This document shows, one piece after another, positions 53,701 to 63,900 of a DNA stretch of 64,000 nt. The stretch is taken from NCBI RefSeq assembly GCF_000003815.2, contig NC_049992.1, positions 21,028,698 through 21,092,697 on the forward strand, written 5' to 3'. The position numbers and the translations under genes were made by a program. The DNA comes from Branchiostoma floridae (lineage: Eukaryota; Chordata; Leptocardii; Amphioxiformes; Branchiostomatidae). Position 1 is the first letter of the stretch. Each line of letters starts with the position of its first letter. Below the pieces are notes generated by a model. The model saw only the letters and a program-made list of their open reading frames with translations. It made no database searches and was not told the DNA's origin.

Positions 53701-56700
53701 TGACCAGACGACGGTCACCATAGCCACTACATGTGTAATAAACATTATGTGGTGTTAGCTTACATTAAGTAGCATTGTAGGCTCTCTTATATGTTTATTA
53801 GTGGCAGGGCTCAGCTGGAGGGATGCTATTTATGTGCATGCGTTTAACTAAAACAGACAGACCAGTAATTTGCTACGCTGGACTATGTAAATGTAACATG
53901 TGCACTAGTTTTCTATTTCCTCTCTTAAGTATTCTTCTCTCTTCTCCTATTTCCTCTCTTAAGTATACTTTTTTAGTACATGACAGGCTACACATATACA
54001 TCTGTGATATGAAATCTTTGAAAAAAGTTATACCTGTATTGCCTCTGAGGGATCGTATAATACCTCTTGTGACACGTCGTTGACCAGATGTTCCATTCAC
54101 ATTTGAAGACAGTGTCAGCCTTCTATTTGTGGATAACAATAAATCGTCATAATTTGTTAGATCCTACCTATTATTTATTTAGGAAATATGTTAAGCAAAA
54201 TAAACAAAAGTTTTTATACTTTTAATACAGAATGAATTATTTTTAAAATCAACAATATGTTTTTCTTTTTATCAATGGGATTTTTCTAAGACAATACAAT
54301 GTGCGTATCGCTCTAAGACTACACCATATAACATCATGTATCACCTGGCTTTTTTGCTTGAACCAGCGTCAGGAGCATCCGGGGTTTCATCGGTCTCCTG
54401 TGCACCTCCTGCAAGCTGTCCGCTTCCAATTGATTTGTCCTGTTGTTTTGAAAAATGACCAAATGAGAGATTGCAAGTGTGAAAACATTTTCATGACCTG
54501 AAGGAACTAGTCTTAATACATGAAATAACAAGAGTTCCATGAGCACTGTAATATGTATAAATAATAGCGTTGACACGTGTTAATCGCTCAAACTAGCCTT
54601 ATATAGATAACCTAGTAATATTTACTTGTATCTTAGACTGATATCACAGATCGTACGACTGCTAGTCAAGCTGTAAACACGGATCGCCTCTGTCGTCAAA
54701 GTTACCTGTATCGTATATTGTAGATTATCATATAGCCAGGCGCCGCGGACCAATCAGAAGGCCCCGTTCCACGTTAGTTATGACGCAGTAACATATAGAT
54801 TCCGGCCAGGCCGGCGTGTTCGCTCCTTCTGATTGGTCAGAATAAATCGACACCGGCACCGGAATACACCTCATAAAACCACCTCGTTCGCTTCGCTCAC
54901 TCGGTGGTTTCATTCGGTGGTTATAGCAAAGGACCAGGCGTTATGACACCATATACACCTCGGGGCGGGTCATTAACCCTTAATTGTATATTGCATTGTT
55001 ACCAGGGCCATCCTTTGATGATAGCCTCTGGCTAGTTGTAGCCTGGCTGTATTTCTCATGAATATACAGCAGAATAAATCAAATCAACACATTACTTCGC
55101 CAAAATAATTATGCTTTTATTTAAGACTTTAAGGTCTTATTCATGCATTACTAAAGAGCACCTACCCCGATAGCAAACTACTGCTAAACGTGTGTTTCTA
55201 GCGGTTGGAATTCCATTTTATCCATCCTAACTAACCTCCAGTTATGTTATCCACAAGCACACACACACATATTCATAGACCACTGCGCAGTACCGTAGAA
55301 AATGGCTGGTAAACCATATTAGAACTTGATTTTCCTTTCACAACAGACACTTCTCAAATCCACATCTTTTTAGGTTATGCCTTTGACATACATAGCCGCT
55401 GCACCATGTCTCAACCGAAAACATAACCATCTTGTTAAAAGTGAAAAAAGAAAAGAGGATGAAATGAAATGGACAGAAAAAAAATTAACCTAGCATTTTG
55501 AAAAAAATTGAACTTTAAAACTCTGCTGCAGAACCACAACTCGTCGTTAGGCATATTTCCGAACTTTGCCTTCCTCTTTGCCACCCCAACCTATCTAACA
55601 AACATTATCCAAGTCCATTTACAACATCGCGAGTTAGGTCGTCCACAGACAAACGTAATTACATACAAAGCTCGCTGCAGACCCGAAGGAAAACGCTAGG
55701 TAAACAATTTTCTAACTTGAACTTCCTTCCACAATCGCTACTTTCCTAGCAAATATCACCTATATGCCTCCGCAACTTCCCGAGTTATGCTGCTTACGTT
55801 CAAAAATACACAGCCCACTGCAGTACCTCATGAAAACGCCAGGGAAACTATTTTCAAAGATGACCTTCCATTTCACAACCAATACACACCTATCATATAT
55901 CACTTATATTATACTTCTTGAGTTTTGTTGTGTACAAACATTCAAAAATACAAAGCTCTTTGCCAGGCAAATCATTTTCAAACTTGAATTTCCTTTCCAT
56001 AACCACTACATATCACCAATAGGTCAACCCGCAACTTTCCGAGTGATGTTATCTACAAGGTCCATTAAACACCCCCACCTAACTCCTTCAGCTTTTCCCC
56101 TACCCGTTCACCTTTTCCCCCAGACTTCCCCTTGACCCCCGCTGTACTTCATCTGTGCCCCCGTCCTTCATCTTTACCCCCGGTGTAATTCCGCTGTTCC
56201 CCCGCAATTTCTCTTTGCCCCCAATGGCCGCTGTCAACCCCAATTGCGCGTAGTCGACACGAAAATCGTTCAGAAAGGACAATAACGGCTGCGCCACGGA
56301 ACATGAAATACTCTATTCTCTAGGACACATTCTGGGCCACCTCTCTGTCATGTGGCGTTTCACAACTCCTTCCCAGTCTGAACTGAAAAGCCACGAGCCG
56401 TCAGCAGCACGTCGTTTGTGGCGCTCCACCGCTACATAGCTTCCTGCATGCTGGTCCGCTTGAGGTCGGACCGGCCGGCGTGCTGTGCTATGGCGATCGG
56501 GCGACTCGCTAAGTTCCGCATCGATATGGTTACCCCGAGAGCCCAGAACACACCGGCTCAGGTTGGAAAATACTAGGTAAAAGTCCCCGTTTCGATCCGA
56601 GTAGCGGGACCGCGCTCGTGAATAAGCACTGCTTCGACCCGACCAACATTTCGGTAATGTAGATAAAGATACAGTACATACTCAATATGTGTCTGTTTAC

Positions 56701-59700
56701 GGTACCTTGGTACCAAGTGACAGCCAAACGATATCATGAGCACTAGTTATACATTTCTTGTTACTTCTAAGTGTATCATGCACGCCCTGCTGCATTTCGA
56801 CTGTGTTCGTGCACGTTCTGCATGCCATATATCAAAGATCAAAGATCCAGCCACACTTCCCTGAGTCACACTGTACACATACACAACAGACACACGTTAC
56901 CCGAAACCACAGCATACGTGACGTGACGTAATAAAAACGCCGCAGCCGACATTTTACGTGCAAATAAAGATCTGTTACATCAAGAGAAAACTTGAAATAC
57001 TGCATGCACGGAACGTCTCCAACTCTTAGTGTACTCATTCTCTGTCTTTGTATTGGTTCATTTCCATACTACATTGATACCATCAATTCACCATTGCATT
57101 TACAAGAAACTTGGTATATTTCCCCACCCATAAAAGCTTGACTACGGCTGTATACTTAGTATTCAAGACAAATACTTGCCACACTAGTGCTGTAAAAAAA
57201 GAAGTCTTTAATGCTTTCAAGTAGTGCCGAACCAGCCCCCCCCCCCATAATTAAAAGCCAGCCAGTCTGCGAAGGAGGCTAAAAATACACATTTCTGATA
57301 ACATACTACTATGAAATGTTTATATACTCCCTACCTGATATCATCGAATTATACGTTCTTTGATTTATACCTCCTGAAAAATGAGTAGTAAACACGGGGC
57401 AGATTCTTAATTTGTAGCCAAGTCTAATAGTTTTCTGGAACGCCACAAAACACCGGCCTCAAGCGGTCCGCCACCCAGCCTGCAGGAAGCTCGGACTATG
57501 TAGCGGTGGAGCGCCTCAAACGACGTGCTGCTGACGGCTCGTGGCTTTTCAGTTCAGACTGGGAAGGAGTTGTGAAACGCCACATGACAGAGAGGTGGCC
57601 CAGAATCATGTTACGTGGCGCAGCCGTTATTGTCCTTTCCGAACGATTTTCGTGTCGACTACGCGCAATTCGGGTTAACGGCGGCCATTAGGGGTAAAGA
57701 GGAAGGTCGGGGGAACAGATGAAGTTCAGCGGGGGTTAAGGGGAAGTCCGTGGGAAAGGTGAACGGGTAGGGGGAAAAGCTGAAGCAGTTATGTGGGGGT
57801 GTTAAAACTCCTCAAGTTATATGTTGTAGATCTTATATCACATACTGCCACTTATTGCGAAGCATTATTTGAAGTTGCCTGTTCAGTATGAGCAAAAACC
57901 TCACCATAAACGTTAGCCAGTATCTGTCACATTCCTGAATCCATCCTGGTTGTTCGTCTTCTTTCATTATTCCTGGAGGAGGCACGTATTTGGTGGGATC
58001 CACATAGTTGATTGTTCCATTTTCCCTGATCGCAAAGTGGATGGTATTGTTTACGCAACCTGTAGAGCCTGCTGTACCAATGGCATCTCCTTTATGAACC
58101 TGTATGATGAAACAAGAAATACCTGTATAGCAAAGGTCTTTCTTCTCAACCACGTTTTTTCAAGAGCCGACCATTGTCGTCTTCTTTCCCTTCTTTACGA
58201 AAATGACTGGTTCACTTTTATTATTTGTCAATGTCAAACAATGTCTATGGGATATTTAAGCGATTAGAACCGCGATAAATCATTGTTGCTCAATGTCAGG
58301 ATACTGATTCACAGCTCAGCAGTCAATACTGGATGAGAATCGATTTTTGTTCGTAAGCTACATACAAAAGCACAATGTCATATCGAATCCCTTTAATCTA
58401 GACTCCACCTTTCTCAACCAAATGACCTAATCTTATCGCTTTTATGAATCTATAGGCCGGCTCAAGTCGGTGACANNNNNNNNNNNNNNNNNNNNNNNNN
58501 NNNNNNNNNNNNNNNNNNNNNNNNNNNNNNNNNNNNNNNNNNNNNNNNNNNNNNNNNNNNNNNNNNNNNNNNNNNACATGTCAATTCTTTCCGATGGGAA
58601 CTATTTGTTCCAATTATTTATTATTGTTATAGAACTATTTTTACAACAATAACTCCTAACTGCAGTGCAAATTGAACAAGTCATTATCATAAAAGCTCAT
58701 CTGTGTTGATATTACTCGTAGTACAACGCTGACTTTCTTCCAACACAAATGTTGCGTAATTTCAAGGAATTCTAAACGTTTTAATTGTAATAAAGTAGTA
58801 CCCTTTGTCCAATTTTGATGGTATCTTTAACGTCGATGCCCTCTACTACTGCCTCCATGCCGTTTATCTCTTCTGTAAGGATAGAGATGCTCTGTTGTTC
58901 GACAGAGGTAATCTTCCCCGCAAACGGTGCAACAACCTTTGAAATATAGATAAAGGTAAACATTTAAAACTATATATATATATAGAGAGAGAGAGAGGGG
59001 GGAGGGAGGGAGGAAAAGAGAGAGAGAAGTGTGCACATTGATAGTAAAATTGAAACATGCAGATTTTATATACAAGTATACACCCATCTTGCACCCATCC
59101 TTCATCTTAGCTTTCATATATGCATGGGATACAAACAAATACTCGTAACATTACCAGGGAAATAGATACCTTACCTCCTCATCTTTAGCTAGTATCAGGT
59201 CGATGCCTTGACTGGCGTATCTTGTTTGGCCGACTGCTCTACTGGGATACAGGCCGCCTCCGCATGTTTCAGGATCCAGCTTCTGCTTGGGGAATTTCAT
59301 TGACGCCTTTGGTCCAAAGATTTTTTGTATGAGTCCTCGTGCAGTTTCGTACCTAAAATAACATTTAAGTATCACACGTTACCATATTAATGTTAGGCTC
59401 AATAGGAGTGAGCCTGTCGCATAAAACACCTTTCAATTCTGTAGTCACTATCTGGAATATGGTACAAAAACAGCATCGACAACACTAACCAAACTACACA
59501 ACGAGAAACATATATAACCAAGAACAAAGAATTATGAGTCTCATTATTAGAAAAAAAGACGATGCTTTTACATCAGAAAATTTTATTGTACTTGCTACAC
59601 TCAGAAAACTGTATCCAAGATGTAATTGATTTAAATTGTCTACATACCCTTTTTTCAATGACTCAAAACATTTCTGTATAGACTTGATAGTGCCGACTGT

Positions 59701-60937
59701 TGACTCGTAGGCATCCAGGAAAGGTCCAACTAGCTTTCCGATTTTCTCTAGAGGCTCCTGTAGTACCCCTAAAGCTTCATTCACCACGCGGACTACTTCG
59801 TTTCTGGATGATTTCTAAACAAATCATTGACAGCAAAAATTAGTTATTTGAAGCTTGCTTAACATTTGAATGAAATTTTCACCTTAAATTACACCAAACA
59901 ACATGTTACTTAAGTAACTGGATCAGATTTTGCTGGATGTTTAACCTTAGTTGAGTTAACCTCATATTAACATTAATACCAAACGTACAGATTGTGTTTT
60001 TCCCCTTTTTGTATTTGTTTTGCTTGCATCAGATTATAGAAGTGCTATTGATAGATTTTTTTCTTATTTTGATGCAAGTCTAACATACCATGTTGCCAAA
60101 AGCGTCTTCCAACACTCCGTCCGTATGTTCTCCAAACCCTTCTATCCATTCCGGAGCCTCTTTTTGAAACAGATTCCACACTCGCATGAAGTCGTCAAAC
60201 AACTCCTGTATTTCGTCACCGACCTTTAACAGGAAAGGCTGCATTCCTGTTGTGAAATGATAAAAACAATGAAAACGTACAAAATTTAGTTGAATACAAA
60301 AAATGACATGATAACGATGCAGCAAATGGGATTTATGTTAGACAGACGAAGACCAAACAATTAACCCCTTGCATCATCTACATAATTAATGGAATTTTTT
60401 TCTATTCTGTATCTGTTAGACGCAAGTAGTTTTACTATAAATCAAAACGTGTGTCTGCCCATGCAGATAAATGCAATTCCCTCCTCAAACAACTAATCCC
60501 GATGGGTGAGGTCTTATGGGAGACGGCGTTTGTTTTGTTCAAAGAGTTTAACAAACCTTCCGTAAACGAGAAGACGTCATTGGTAAGATCCTTGACGTCA
60601 ATCAGAGCCATTACCGCCTTGTAGATACTGGAATAACAAAAGACGGAACGTCAAACCATGTTTAATTTTTGTTTGAACCTTTGTTTACTTATGAAAGCCC
60701 AAACCGGCATGCATGCCGTTTTTCATTGAGGTCATGATGTAAGTGGCAAGGGTAATACGACTGTAAAAAATATACATCATGCCTTATTAATGGGGGCGAT
60801 ATCAATAAACTCACACCTTACTCTTTTATCAATTAGTACATTGATTGATGTTTTATTAACCACACCTTAATAGTGTATCTTCTTTTTATCACTGTGTGTG
60901 CGAAAACGTGTGTACTATGTATGCATACTCGTATGTG

Positions 60938-60987
<50 letters not shown>

Positions 60988-63900
60988 CGTATGTCTGAGA
61001 ATATGTCTGATTTTTGTGTGTATGTATGTGTGTGTGTGTCTTAGGAGCAAGCGGTAGCAAGTGCAAGAGAGCATATGCTTGAGCAATTTGTGTTTTAAAG
61101 TGTCTCATCTTTTTAATATATTTATATGTGACAGGTATCATACTTATTTACACACTAAAGCCAAAATGATTAGGTTGTTGTGTTGCCATGTTTGATTCTA
61201 GTTAAACATCATACTCCGATAATAATGGATGAGACATACTTGTACACTGCCTTTACAATGTTAGCAATAGCCGTCTGTGGAGACTTGATGAGTTTAGGAA
61301 CCTCCTGAAATATTGTCTCCAAGCCCTGCCAGATCTGCTCGACTGCCCAAGGGATGACCACGATGGCAGAGTCTTGAATGCCCTGCAAAAGACGCATTGA
61401 TAACTACTCCTCCTTTCTTCTACAAAGTTTGCACTAAGAACATTTGAAAGACTGTTTTCTATAAAATAAAGTAAAACTGCACATGAAATTTCAAACGAGG
61501 TGACTTTAACTATGAATAAAATTGACACAATATTATAACACCAGACATGTATTCCCTGCTTCTATTACAATATTTAAGATAGTTTGCGATCAGAATATTA
61601 GTTGTGTACTCATTTTTTTGTTTAGTCAACATAGGCAATATAAGAGATTCATTTAAAATGAACATTTTCGCATTACGTATATACGACAATAAAAGAATAT
61701 AATATTGTTAAAAATAACTTACACTGAAAAGATTCTTGGCATCATTCTTCACTTCAGTGAACACTGCGTTCACTCTAAGCATGACCTGCCTTGTCTCTTC
61801 GATAAAACTTGGCAAGTTGTCATATGCGGCGACTTTTTCCCAGGTCTCACTCGCCTGTCTGTTAAAAAGAATATACATTTTATCTTGTAGTAAATGGCTT
61901 GACCGTTTATAAGACATGAACGTAATTCATGACTCAATGAGAAATGCATACGTACCTTGCCATGCCTTGTATTATGTCAGGAAGGTTTTGTACTGAATCA
62001 ATGATGCTTTGGAAAAGTTCCTGCGGCGTAGTTTCGGACAGAGTATCAAAAAGACGCTGAAATGTTTTCACTGTGTCTATGATGTCACTTATCACCCCTG
62101 GCACGTCTTTAAACCATATGTTGATCAGCTCCAGCAGTTCATCAAACGAGAAATCCTGTAAAGTAACCAACAGATCTTCATTCAGCCATGCCTTCTTGCA
62201 AAACTAGTATTATCATATAGCCGGGCGCGGCGGACTAATTAGAAGGTCATAACGCCTGGTCCTTTCCTATAACCACAGAATAAAACGACAGAGTGAGCGA
62301 AGCGAAGGCGTTATGACACCATATACACCTCGGGGCAGGTTATCAACCCTAAACTATACACTCGTTTATACTTTTATGCTTTACAAGATGATAATATCAC
62401 TTCAATAGGATACTAGTGAGTTTATTGCCAATCAAAACCAATGTATCGTATTATTTTTTTAAATCATGCCATAATTAGCACGCAGTGTATTCACGATTTC
62501 ATCAAATATAAATTCAACTGACATTGAAACTGGTTGGACAGACTATGTTGGAAAAATACAACTCGACAAGGCGGGTCTCTACAGTATACTCGATTTTAAT
62601 AATGTGTACCGGTCATTTCATTAGTTTTGACTTTCGGGCAGTTTGGCTTATGTCTCTTTTGAGTCGCAATGCCAGTGAACCCTTGCCTTGGCAAGGGGTA
62701 TGTTCGGTTTAGCAAAGCTAAGGCAGCGTCCAAAAAACAAAGTACACATGCAGATTTACAAAGTAGCTTCTAAATAGTTTTTGTTGTAAAGATACCCTGC
62801 ACTTGCCTGTAGGATGTTGATCTCGTACTTGATGCCACCTCTGAAGCAGATTCCAGCATCAATGAAGTCAAAATCTTCCCNNNNNNNNNNNNNNNNNNNN
62901 NNNNNNNNNNNNNNNNNNNNNNNNNNNNNNNNNNNNNNNNNNNNNNNNNNNNNNNNNNNNNNNNNNNNNNNNNNNNNNNNAGTCAGTAAGATAAAAAAAT
63001 ATCAACGGCCGTTTGCTGCCTTTTCTACACACACTCATTAGGAAAGGCTGATTACCAGAACATCATCATGCATGCATCTCCATTAGGACATGCGTAGGTA
63101 CCTGTAATTGTCACAGTTTTATGGTATACATTGCTTTTTTAACATTACTTGCGATTAAATGGCGGTTAATAGGCCTAGGGAGGCAACATAATGTTTTAAC
63201 AGTAATATGTGTTTCTAAGTATAAGACATTGGGTAGGACTCTAAACAAAGTGAGGCAGTCAGGAAACTATAGGTTTGTCAATCTCAACATATGCTCAACA
63301 TATGGTTCGAAATTATCACAATAAAGAGGTTGCGAATCTTACCAAAAAAATGATTTGTCTTCCTTTTAAAATTAAGACCGCTGCGGTGCCATCACGAAAC
63401 AATAGTAATATTCCATAAATCACTTATTCAATCATTCCATAAATGCATAACGTTTATATCATTATATCAAGATCACAGTCACGACGCATCTCAAAAACTT
63501 ACCTATGTTAAAGTCAAAAATGTTTCTAACAACGAGGCCAAATTCTGCTCCGATATCATTTGTTCCAATCTTCTTCTGCCAGTCTATTCCTGGCAAATTC
63601 AGGCACAACTCGATTGGCTGAAAAACAACAATGCATATAACCAAAGTATGTATAACCGTAACCTCTCTTTAAAGAAAAAGACACATTGAAAGATGTCTCG
63701 AATTGCATTGCTCAACTAAGTTACTTGTATATATCACAGGATTGATAACAAACTTGTCCCAAAACCGCCCTGAATGGAAAAGGCTTGCTTCCCAATGTGT
63801 CACTAGAGAAGCGAGTCGATTTAGGTATTAGTAACCTTATGAGAATACCAAGAGAGTGCTGTAATATTGTGGGATATGGAAATGTTGATATATATATATA

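Noticed and set aside
60833-61141. His/Thr-rich minus-strand open frames
   Set aside because: They are translations of the GT microsatellite.
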